A stretch of 64,000 nt of DNA from AC-56 sp963702195 (GTDB lineage Bacteria; Actinomycetota; Thermoleophilia; Solirubrobacterales; 70-9). A program made the position numbers and the translations under genes. This document shows positions 23,025 through 29,583 of the stretch, one piece after another (the first letter of the stretch is position 1; each line of letters starts with the position of its first letter). The stretch is from NCBI GenBank assembly GCA_963702195.1, contig OY969725.1:1240001-1304000 (forward strand). Reading direction: 5' to 3'. Below the pieces are notes generated by a model. The model was not told where the DNA came from. It worked only from the letters and a program-made list of their open reading frames with translations, and ran no database searches.

Positions 23025-23936
23025 GTGAGTGCGGACCCAAGCGCGCACCGCGGCAATGGCCGGCGGCGTTTCCGCTTGTTCAGGAAATGCCTGTTCGGTT
23101 ACAACCCGAACGAGGTTCGCGAGGCCATCGAGGCGCGCGACTCGGCGATCGTGGCGCGGGACGCCATGGTCCGGGAGGCGGGGGAGAGGGCGAGCGCCGC
23201 GGAGGCGCGGATTGGCGCGGAGCGCGACGAGCTGCAGGCGCGGCGGGCCGAGGCGGCGCAGGCGGCGCGGCGGATCGAGGAGCTCGAGCACGTCGCGGCG
23301 CGGCTGGCGGCGATGGTGGTCGGTCGGGATCGGGAGCTGCGGCGCATGCGGGCTGAGCTGCGGGAAGCGCTGGAACACGATGACGACGGCGTGCGGGCGT
23401 TCGTGGCCATCGCGGATGACCTGGAGATGGTCCGGCGGCAGGCGCGGACGCAGGCGACGCGGATTCGGCTGCGGGCGCTTCGGGAGGCGGCGGAGCTGGC
23501 GGAGCGCGTCGCCGAGCTCGAGCAGGGGGATGGCGAGGGGCGCGGGCGGCTGATCGAGCGGCTGGAAGAGGCGATCGAGCGGGTCGGGGTCGAGGTGGAC
23601 GAGGACGAGGCGGAGCTCGCGGCGCGCGCGGCGGCCAACGGACACGCGGAGCGGGAGCCGGGAGAGCTGTTCGACGGGCTGGTGGAGGTCGAGGTGGGCC
23701 CGCTCAACGACTTCTCGCAGCTGGTGGGCTTCGAGGATGCGGCGGGATCCATAGGCGCGACGTCGGAGATCTCGGTCAAGCGGTTCACGCAGGGGCGGGC
23801 GACGCTCTCGATGCGGTTCAAGCATCCGGTGGAGCTGCTGCGCGAGCTCGAGGAGCGCGCGCCGTTCGAGTTCGTGGTGCGCGACATGCGCTCCAACCGG
23901 GTCGTGCTCGACCTCGGGCCCACCTCGGGCCAGTAG
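23025..23936 (+). CDS. DivIVA-like coiled-coil protein with unrecognised C-terminal domain
   Basis: A 303-aa cytoplasmic protein. A basic lead (RRRFRLFRKC) precedes LFGYNPNEVREAIEARD (residues 23-39), which resembles the membrane-curvature-binding N-terminus of DivIVA/Wag31 (GYxxxEVD). Residues 40-205 are an uninterrupted Ala/Arg/Glu-rich coiled coil. Residues 230-300 form a separate compact domain (SEISVKRFTQGRATLSMRFK, then FEFVVRDMRSNRVVLDLG) that I do not recognise. A role in polar growth or cell-envelope organisation is suggested by the N-terminus only. It has its own leaderless-type promoter and no operon partners. Confidence 0.85.
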   Translation: MSADPSAHRGNGRRRFRLFRKCLFGYNPNEVREAIEARDSAIVARDAMVREAGERASAAEARIGAERDELQARRAEAAQAARRIEELEHVAARLAAMVVGRDRELRRMRAELREALEHDDDGVRAFVAIADDLEMVRRQARTQATRIRLRALREAAELAERVAELEQGDGEGRGRLIERLEEAIERVGVEVDEDEAELAARAAANGHAEREPGELFDGLVEVEVGPLNDFSQLVGFEDAAGSIGATSEISVKRFTQGRATLSMRFKHPVELLRELEERAPFEFVVRDMRSNRVVLDLGPTSGQ

Positions 23937-23976
23937 CGGCGGTTGAGCCCAGCGGGCGCGCGCGGGCGCCCGTGGA

Positions 23977-23982
23977 TAGGGT
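23977..23982 (+). promoter_or_regulatory. -10 box (TAGGGT), leaderless type
   Basis: TAGGGT ends 6 nt before the GTG start of the alpha/beta hydrolase gene. Confidence 0.45.
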
Positions 23983-23988
23983 GAGCGG

Positions 23989-24876
23989 GTGGAATCGATC
24001 GCCTCGGTGAACGGGGTGGAGATCGCCTACGAGACGTTCGGCGATCCGGCCGACGAGACGATGCTCCTGATCATGGGGCTCGGCGTGCAGATGCTGGGGT
24101 GGGACGAGGAGCTGTGCAGGACGCTTGCCGGGCGCGGGTACCACGTGGTCCGCTTCGACAACAGGGATGTCGGGCGCTCCACGAAGGTGGAGGGAGGGCC
24201 GCGCCCGGACGTGATGGCGGCGTTCGCCGGCGATGTGAGCAGCGCGAGCTACACGCTGGAGGACATGGCGGACGACAGCGTGGGGCTGCTGGACGAGCTG
24301 GGCGTGAGCGCGGCGCACCTCGTCGGCGCCTCACAGGGCGGGATGATCGCCCAGACGGTTGCGATCCGGCATCCGGAGCGGGTGCTTTCGCTGGTGTCGA
24401 TCATGTCGACGACGGGGGATCGAGCGGTGGGGCAGCCGCACCCGGAGGCGATCCCGGCGCTCCTGACCCGCCCGCCGGCCGGCAGGGAGGGTTTCGTCGA
24501 TTTCGTGGTTGGTGCTTGGAGGGTGATCGGCTCGCCGGGATTCGAAGCGGATGAGGATGCGCTGCGGGCGCGCGCGGCGGCGAGCTACGACCGGGGGATC
24601 TACCCGGATGGGACGGCGCGCCAGCTGCTGGCGATCGTGGCGTCGGGCGACCGGACCGAGGCGCTTCGACGACTGGACGTGCCGGCGACGGTCATCCACG
24701 GGACCGACGACATTCTGGTTGACGTTTCGGGTGGCAAGGCGACGGCTGCGGCCATCCCGGGGGCTCAGCTGGAGCTCATCGAGGGGATGGGGCACGACCT
24801 GCCGGCGCAGCTGTGGCCGCGGTTCGTGGAGCTCATCGTGGCGAACGCCGAGCGGGCGAAGGCACCGGCGGGCTGA
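23989..24876 (+). CDS. Alpha/beta-fold hydrolase
   Basis: A 295-aa cytoplasmic esterase- or lipase-like enzyme. The nucleophile elbow is GASQGG with Ser115, the acid is in IHGTDDILVD near residue 240 and the histidine in EGMGHDLP near residue 270. The oxyanion region IMGLGVQMLGW and FDNRDVGRST match the group often annotated as 3-oxoadipate enol-lactonase or TAP-like hydrolases; substrate cannot be told. GTG 23989 starts directly at the first beta strand. Stand-alone gene. Confidence 0.9.
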   Translation: MESIASVNGVEIAYETFGDPADETMLLIMGLGVQMLGWDEELCRTLAGRGYHVVRFDNRDVGRSTKVEGGPRPDVMAAFAGDVSSASYTLEDMADDSVGLLDELGVSAAHLVGASQGGMIAQTVAIRHPERVLSLVSIMSTTGDRAVGQPHPEAIPALLTRPPAGREGFVDFVVGAWRVIGSPGFEADEDALRARAAASYDRGIYPDGTARQLLAIVASGDRTEALRRLDVPATVIHGTDDILVDVSGGKATAAAIPGAQLELIEGMGHDLPAQLWPRFVELIVANAERAKAPAG

Positions 24877-25019
24877 GGGCCCCCCGCAACCGGCTTCTCG
24901 CCTCAGTTGTCAGCCGTTCTGCAGGAGCGGAAAGACGAGGACGGCGAGGACGATCAAGCCGCGTGAAATCTCCCGTTTTCGCCTGCATAGAGCCATTTCC
25001 CGCCGATCGGTATGGGAAC

Positions 25020-25443
25020 ATGTGTTCGATGCACAAGGAAAGGAACAATCACAAGGGAGCGGTCGCGGAGGCGAAGATCGCCGCCGCCGCGATCGAGCTC
25101 GGCGTCCCCGTCCTGAAGCCAATGTCGGAGCACGGCCGGTATGACTTGATCTTCGACCTAGGGGCCGGTTAATGCGTGTCCAGTGCAAATGGGGCGCAAC
25201 CGGAAGGGCGACGTAGTCGCAGCAAACCTGGGCGGCAGCTATCTGAGCCCAAGCGGTTATGTGCGCTCTACCTACGGAGCGGACGAGATTGACGCCATCG
25301 CGATCTACTGCGGAGCTCTGGATGAGTGCTATCCGCTGCCCATTGGGTTGGTTGAAGGGCAGAGCACGGTTCATCTCCGCCTCGCACCGACCAGAAACGG
25401 CCAGAGAGCCGGACTACACTTCGCGTCCGAGTATTCGTTTTCT
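25020..25443 (+). pseudogene. PD-(D/E)XK endonuclease gene (group I intron-associated type), two frameshifts
   Basis: Three frames together spell one known domain. Frame one, from ATG 25020 or 25029, gives NNHKGAVAEAKIAAAAIELG and then PMSEHGRYDLIFDLGAG and stops at 25170; frame two (about 25166-25195) gives RLMRVQCKWGA, the QxK part of the PD-(D/E)XK active site; frame three (from about 25200) gives KGDVVAANLGGSYLSPSGYV, YGADEIDAIAIYCGALDECY and HLRLAPTRNGQ. The order and motifs match the small nucleases annotated as group I intron-associated PD-(D/E)XK endonucleases. Each junction needs a -1 shift, so the gene is dead unless the sequence is wrong. It runs up to the first base of tRNA-Ala. 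Confidence 0.8.
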
Positions 25444-25516
25444 GGGGCTGTAGCTCAGCTGGGAGAGCGCTGGCGTGGCACGCCAGAGGCCACGGGTTCG
25501 AGTCCCGTCAGCTCCA
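25444..25516 (+). tRNA. tRNA-Ala (GGC anticodon)
   Basis: A complete cloverleaf can be folded: acceptor GGGGCTG/CAGCTCC, D stem GCTC/GAGC, anticodon stem CTGGC/GCCAG with loop GTGGCAC (anticodon GGC at 25477-25479), variable loop AGGCC, T stem ACGGG/CCCGT with loop TTCGAGT, discriminator A. The CCA end is not encoded. Reading its sequence as protein produces the spurious string GAVAQLGERW in the upstream frame. Confidence 0.97.
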
Positions 25517-25542
25517 CTCCTCAGCCCGCGCCTGGGCCCGAC

Positions 25543-25716
25543 ATCGTCGGATCACATGAGTTCCGCTGTCTATTCGGCTGGTACGCACAACGGGCCGCCG
25601 CGGGGAACGCGATACTCGTCACCCGCCGGAGCAAGCCATACGTCCGCCTCCTCCCGGCGCGAGATCAGCTCGAGCTGAACGACGTCGCGAACCACGGCGG
25701 CCCCGCGGGGCCGTGA
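25543..25716 (+). pseudogene. Phd/YefM-type antitoxin remnant without a start codon
   Basis: The frame encodes IVGSHEFRCLFGWYAQRA followed by AAGNAILVTRRSKPYVRLLP, which matches the N-terminal DNA-binding core of prevent-host-death antitoxins (family pattern VGxHEFR...RAAAGEEILVTRRGKPYVRL). No ATG, GTG, TTG or CTG precedes it in frame between the tRNA and the domain; ATC 25543 would be the only option and lacks a Shine-Dalgarno. No toxin gene follows; the next gene encodes a DUF1697 protein. I read it as an orphan antitoxin fragment, possibly left by a mobile segment at the tRNA. Confidence 0.6.
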
Positions 25717-25717
25717 A

Positions 25718-25723
25718 TACGAT
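25718..25723 (+). promoter_or_regulatory. -10 box (TACGAT), leaderless type
   Basis: TACGAT ends 6 nt before the GTG start of the DUF1697 gene. Confidence 0.45.
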
Positions 25724-25729
25724 CCGCCC

Positions 25730-26272
25730 GTGCCACGCCACGTCGCCTTCCTGCGCGCCATCAACGTCGGCGGCCGCCGCGCCAGCCGCGACCAGCTCAC
25801 CGCCTGCCTCGAATACCTCGGCTTCGAGAACGTCACCACCTTCCGCGCCAGCGGCAACCTCATCTTCGACGCCCCCCGCCGATCGGAGACCACCCTGACC
25901 AAGCAGATCGACGACGCCCTCACCGAATCCCTCGGCTACGACGTCCGCACCTTCCTCCGCGCCGCCGCCGCCGTCCGCGCCATCGCCGGCCTTGAGCCGT
26001 TCCCCAAGAAGGTCATCGAGAAATCCGCCGGCAAGCTCCAGGTCGCGCTCCTCGGCAAGGCGCCCTCAAAGGCGGCGCGCGACGAGGTCCTCTCCATGGC
26101 CACCGACGACGACCGCCTTGCGATCGACGGCACCGAGCTCTACTGGCTCCCGAGCGGCGGCCAGATGCAGACCGACCTCAACCTCCGCGCCATCGACAAC
26201 CTGATCGGCGAGAACACGCGCCGCACCAAGAGCATGATCTCCGAGATCGCCGCGAAGTTCCTCGACACCTGA
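25730..26272 (+). CDS. DUF1697 family protein
   Basis: A 180-aa cytoplasmic protein whose N-terminus HVAFLRAINVGGRR and following FENVTTFRASGNLIF are the DUF1697 hallmark, and whose C-terminus NLRAIDNLIGENTRRTKSMI matches too. The family has two ferredoxin-like halves and no established biochemical function. The gene has unusually cytosine-rich third positions but is otherwise like its neighbours. It has its own leaderless-type promoter. Confidence 0.93.
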   Translation: MPRHVAFLRAINVGGRRASRDQLTACLEYLGFENVTTFRASGNLIFDAPRRSETTLTKQIDDALTESLGYDVRTFLRAAAAVRAIAGLEPFPKKVIEKSAGKLQVALLGKAPSKAARDEVLSMATDDDRLAIDGTELYWLPSGGQMQTDLNLRAIDNLIGENTRRTKSMISEIAAKFLDT

Positions 26273-26300
26273 TCCGCATTACCATCCGTGCACACTGACA

Positions 26301-26307
26301 GGGAGGT
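26301..26307 (+). promoter_or_regulatory. Strong Shine-Dalgarno of the secreted protein gene
   Basis: GGGAGGT ends 6 nt before ATG 26314; TACCAT at 26280-26285 is a candidate -10. This gene is leadered, in contrast to most neighbours. Confidence 0.5.
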
Positions 26308-26313
26308 AGCACG

Positions 26314-26694
26314 ATGCTGTCGAAGTCCCGGATCACGATGCTCCTTGGCGCGGCGGCCGCGATCACGGCCCTCGCCGCCGCCAGCGCTCTCGGCACCACG
26401 ACGAAGCGGTTCGACTCCAAGGTGACGCTGCGCGCGAGCAACCCGTTCAGCGGGCGCGTCATCTCGAAGAAGCACGCCTGCGAGGTGCGTCGCACCGTCA
26501 AGATCCTGAACAAGAAGCCGGGTCCCGACAGCCTCTACGGCAGGACCAAGACCGACAAACAGGGCAACTGGTCGAAACCGGCGACGCCGAACGGCGACTT
26601 CTACGCCGTCGTGAAGCGCCACGAGGAGGGCACCGCAGGCACGATCTTCGTCTGCAAGAGCGATACGTCGCCGACGCGCCACTTCGGCATGTAG
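26314..26694 (+). CDS. Secreted hypothetical protein, 126 aa
   Basis: A signal peptide (MLSKSR, hydrophobic to about residue 26, ASALG) is followed by a roughly 100-residue domain with C56 and C114, the string KVTLRASNPFSGRV and the repeat TKTDKQGNWSKP. The layout is like small transthyretin- or prealbumin-type beta sandwiches secreted by actinobacteria. Function unknown. It resembles in style, not clearly in sequence, the secreted protein at the left end of the window. Confidence 0.75.
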   Translation: MLSKSRITMLLGAAAAITALAAASALGTTTKRFDSKVTLRASNPFSGRVISKKHACEVRRTVKILNKKPGPDSLYGRTKTDKQGNWSKPATPNGDFYAVVKRHEEGTAGTIFVCKSDTSPTRHFGM

Positions 26695-26707
26695 CGCGCG
26701 GCGCTGC

Positions 26708-27232
26708 CTAATCCGCGTCGAACCGAATCAGGCTGAAGACGTCGCGGTTGCGCAACCGGTCGCGCCCGCCGAGGAACGACAGCTCCATCAGAAACGAGAC
26801 CCCTAGCACGACGGCGCCCGCCTGCTCGACCAGCTCCTCGATCGCGGCCATCGTGCCGCCGGTCGCGATCAGATCGTCGTGCAGCAGCACGCGCGCCCCA
26901 TCGCCGAGCGCATCCACGTGCATGTGGAGCTCGTCGATCCCGTACTCCAGCTCATACGACACCGACGCCGTCTCGTACGGCAGCTTCCCCGGCTTGCGCA
27001 CCGGGATGAACCCCGCACCGCACCGCGCCGCGATCGCGGCGCCGAGGATGAACCCCCGCGCCTCCGGCGCGACCACGAAATCAACGCCCAACGGCCGTGC
27101 GTGCTCCGCCAGCGCCTCGACCGCCCGCTCGAGCGCCGGCGGGTCCGCGAACAGCGGCGTCGCGTCCTTGAACACGATCCCCGGCTGCGGAAAGTCGGGT
27201 ATGTCTCTGATCAGCTCCCTCAACTCGGTCAT
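26708..27232 (-). CDS. apt: Adenine phosphoribosyltransferase
   Basis: Salvages adenine with PRPP to AMP. The PRPP-binding motif LLHDDLIATGGTM is near residues 118-130; DFPQPGIVFKDATPLF and APEARGFILGAAIA are family blocks. The 174-aa length is normal. ATG 27232 (MTELRELI) was chosen because an upstream extension in this frame is antisense to the divergent MBL gene. Its -10 box overlaps that of the divergent gene. Confidence 0.97.
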   Translation of the reverse strand: MTELRELIRDIPDFPQPGIVFKDATPLFADPPALERAVEALAEHARPLGVDFVVAPEARGFILGAAIAARCGAGFIPVRKPGKLPYETASVSYELEYGIDELHMHVDALGDGARVLLHDDLIATGGTMAAIEELVEQAGAVVLGVSFLMELSFLGGRDRLRNRDVFSLIRFDAD

Positions 27233-27240
27233 CGCGCGGC

Positions 27241-27250
27241 AGGATAGGCT
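27241..27250. promoter_or_regulatory. Overlapping divergent -10 boxes, apt/MBL gene
   Basis: AGGATAGGCT contains TAGGCT on the plus strand (27245-27250, 6 nt before GTG 27257) and TATCCT on the minus strand (27241-27246, 8 nt before the apt ATG). The boxes share the TA at 27245-27246; both transcripts would be leaderless. Confidence 0.6.
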
Positions 27251-27256
27251 CCGCGC

Positions 27257-27931
27257 GTGAAACAGGTCGCCGACGGGGTGTGGCACCTCGACACGTTCCT
27301 CCTCCCGAACTCGATCAACGCCTACCTGATCGAGGACGTCCTGATCGACGCCGGCACCCGTCACTCGGGCGGGAAGATCCTCAAGCAGATCGGCGCCCAC
27401 AAGGTCTCCGCGCACGCCCTGACCCACTCCCACCCCGACCACCAGGGCGCCACCCACGAGATCTGCAGCACCCTCGACATCCCCCTGGCGGTGGGCGAGC
27501 GCGACGCCGACGCTGCCGAGACCCCGGACCTCATCCGCGAGCGCCAGCCGAGCCACCCGATAGCCCGCTTCTACATCAAGATCTTCGTCGGCCCCGGCCA
27601 CCCGGTCGACCGCCAGCTCCACGAGGGCGACGAGGTCGCCGGCTTCGAGGTCCTCGACGTCCCGGGCCATTCCGCCGGTCACGTCGCCTTCTGGCGCGAG
27701 TCCGACGGCGTCCTGATCCTCGGCGATGTCCTGAACAACATGGACGTCATCACCGCGCTGCCCGGCCTGCACGACCCGAAGCCGTACCTCACCCCCGACC
27801 CCGAGGAGAACCGGCGCTCGGCGAGGCGCCTCGGCACCCTGGAGCCAAGGCTCGTCCTCTTCGGCCACGGCCCACCGCTGCGCGACACCCGCAAGTTCGT
27901 CGACTTCGTCGAAAGCCTGCCCGCGGACTAA
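27257..27931 (+). CDS. MBL-fold metallo-hydrolase
   Basis: A 224-aa metallo-beta-lactamase superfamily enzyme. The metal site HSHPDH is at residues 57-62, followed by the third histidine in DVPGHSAGHVAF, the bridging Asp in LILGDVL and the last His in LFGHGPP. The closest general groups are glyoxalase II-like and quorum-quenching-like hydrolases; substrate unknown. GTG 27257 is 24 nt from the apt start. The stop overlaps the stop of the convergent next gene in CTAA. Confidence 0.93.
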   Translation: MKQVADGVWHLDTFLLPNSINAYLIEDVLIDAGTRHSGGKILKQIGAHKVSAHALTHSHPDHQGATHEICSTLDIPLAVGERDADAAETPDLIRERQPSHPIARFYIKIFVGPGHPVDRQLHEGDEVAGFEVLDVPGHSAGHVAFWRESDGVLILGDVLNNMDVITALPGLHDPKPYLTPDPEENRRSARRLGTLEPRLVLFGHGPPLRDTRKFVDFVESLPAD

Positions 27932-28632
27932 CCGCGCGAGCGAGCCATCGCGCGCGCCTCGGCGAGCGCCGGCCGCGCGGCCTCCGCGAGCCCCCGCCGG
28001 ACCCGCCACGCCGCTCCCGAGAACCCCAGGTTCGCCACCATCGCGAACCCGACCTCGTCCTCGCGCAGCGCCAGCAGCAGATGCGCCACCCGATCCCCCG
28101 CCGGGAGCCCATCGGACTCCGCGACCCGCACGCACCAGCAATCCACCCGCTGCCCGCCAGGGCGCACCATCAGCGCCCCGCGTTCGCCCACCAGCCACAC
28201 GCCGAGCCGTCCCCTCTGAGCCACCAGCCCCGTCCGTCGCAGCAGATCGCGCTCCCGGTGACCGACCAGGTCCCCGAGCAGGCCCAGCGCAACCCCCTCG
28301 GCAGCCGGATCGCCCGCCCGGCCGCGCTCGCTCCCGAGCGGCACCACCGACCGCGCTCCGCGGCGGGCCTGCAGCCAGGGGATGATCCAGGCGTGAGCGA
28401 AGCACCCCAGCGCCACGGGCAGTGTCCATGGCGAGAGCGCCAACAACCCGACGCCGGGGGCCGTGAAGATGACCACGATCCACGCCGTCCAAGCGGTCCA
28501 GCGCCGCCCGGACCGGCGCAGCGTCTCCTCGCTGACCTCGTCCCGCCACCACAGGGCCGCCGCCTCATCGAGCCCGGCCCGTCGCGGCGTCCCGGGCGGC
28601 GCCGGTGGCGCCTTGATTCGCGCTTGTGCCAA
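27928..28632 (-). CDS. Membrane protein of unknown function, 234 aa
   Basis: The N-terminal 40 residues are cytoplasmic and include WWRDEVSEETLRRSGRRW; two hydrophobic hairpin segments follow (residues 47-65 and 67-85). The C-terminal 140 residues are soluble with an alternating pattern (GLVAQRGRLGVWLVGERGALMV, WCVRVAESDGLPAGDRVAHL) that looks like a distinct domain. No known motif. TTG 28632 is the start; it lies 13 nt after the small upstream gene and is probably co-transcribed with it and the two-component system. Confidence 0.75.
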   Translation of the reverse strand: MAQARIKAPPAPPGTPRRAGLDEAAALWWRDEVSEETLRRSGRRWTAWTAWIVVIFTAPGVGLLALSPWTLPVALGCFAHAWIIPWLQARRGARSVVPLGSERGRAGDPAAEGVALGLLGDLVGHRERDLLRRTGLVAQRGRLGVWLVGERGALMVRPGGQRVDCWCVRVAESDGLPAGDRVAHLLLALREDEVGFAMVANLGFSGAAWRVRRGLAEAARPALAEARAMARSRG

Positions 28633-28644
28633 CGACGGTTCCCG

Positions 28645-28869
28645 CTAGCCGCCGGCGATCGGCCGGCGCAGCACCACGAGCTCGGCGTCGGCCGGCAGCT
28701 CGCGAACGACCTCTGCGCTCCCGTCAGCCTTCGGACCGCTCGCCAGCATTCCGGCATCCAGTTCCCGCCGGAACGCAACCACCGCGTCCCCGTGTGACTC
28801 CACGTCGGCGGCGCTCCACTCGGCGAGCGTCGTGTGACCGGTCCGATCGAGCCTGACCAGGCGCCCCAT
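28645..28869 (-). CDS. Small conserved hypothetical protein, 74 aa
   Basis: MGRLVRLDRTGHTTLAEWSA opens a compact acidic protein ending LVVLRRPIAGG. I recall similar small proteins in Thermoleophilia genomes but know no function. AGGAGGAG directly precedes its ATG by 2-8 nt, and TATATT about 30 nt upstream is a plausible -10, so it seems a genuine expressed gene. Confidence 0.75.
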   Translation of the reverse strand: MGRLVRLDRTGHTTLAEWSAADVESHGDAVVAFRRELDAGMLASGPKADGSAEVVRELPADAELVVLRRPIAGG

Positions 28870-28923
28870 TTCTCCTCCTCACGTCGCGGAGAACTCAATA
28901 TATGCCGGGCCGGGATGCCGCCG

Positions 28924-29583
28924 TCAGCGCTCGGTCGCCCGCAGGAACGTGAGTACCGCCAGCACCCGGCGATGGTCGTCGTTCGTCGCCGGCAGGTCGA
29001 GCTTGCTGAACACGTTGGAGATGTGCTTTTCGACCGCGCCTGGCGTCACGACCAGCGCGTTCGCGATCGCGGCATTCGTCCGTCCCTCGGCCATGAGCGA
29101 CAGCACCTCGCGTTCGCGCGGGGAGAGGGCGCCGAGCGGCCCGGAATCGTCGGCCTCGCGGCTCTGGACCAGCTCGGCGACCACCTCGCGATCCAGCGCC
29201 GTCCCACCGTCCGCGACCCGCCGTACCGCGTCGAGGAACCCCGGCACGTCCCCGACCCGCTCCTTCAAGAGATACCCGACGCCGCCCTCGCCGCCGGCGA
29301 GCAGCTCCGCGGTGTACACGGGCTCGACGTACTGCGAGAGGATCAGAATCCCCACCTCAGGATGGCGCCGGCGCGCCTCGATCGCCGCGCGGATCCCCTC
29401 GTCGGTGAACGTGGGCGGCAGCCGCACGTCGACGATCGCGAGGTCAGGCTTGTGACCGTTCACGATTCGCAGCAGCCCGTCGCCGTCCTCCGCCTGGGCG
29501 GCGACCTCGATCTCGTGTTCCCGCAGGAGCGCCACGATCCCCTCGCGCAGCAGCGCCTGGTCCTCGGCGATCACGATCCGCAT
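28924..29583 (-). CDS. NarL/LuxR-type response regulator
   Basis: DNA-binding partner of the histidine kinase encoded upstream. The receiver domain (residues 1-118) has the acidic pocket E7/D8, the phospho-acceptor D52 in IVDVRLPP, and K at the LLKERVGD position; the LuxR helix-turn-helix (residues 150-205) reads LSPREREVLSLMAEGRTNAA. Length 219 aa. It overlaps the kinase gene by 13 nt, so both are made together. Likely targets are its own operon, which starts with an MMPL exporter. Confidence 0.95.
   Translation of the reverse strand: MRIVIAEDQALLREGIVALLREHEIEVAAQAEDGDGLLRIVNGHKPDLAIVDVRLPPTFTDEGIRAAIEARRRHPEVGILILSQYVEPVYTAELLAGGEGGVGYLLKERVGDVPGFLDAVRRVADGGTALDREVVAELVQSREADDSGPLGALSPREREVLSLMAEGRTNAAIANALVVTPGAVEKHISNVFSKLDLPATNDDHRRVLAVLTFLRATER

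Noticed and set aside
25444..25516. Protein extension GAVAQLGERW of the endonuclease
   Set aside because: This is the tRNA-Ala sequence read as protein.
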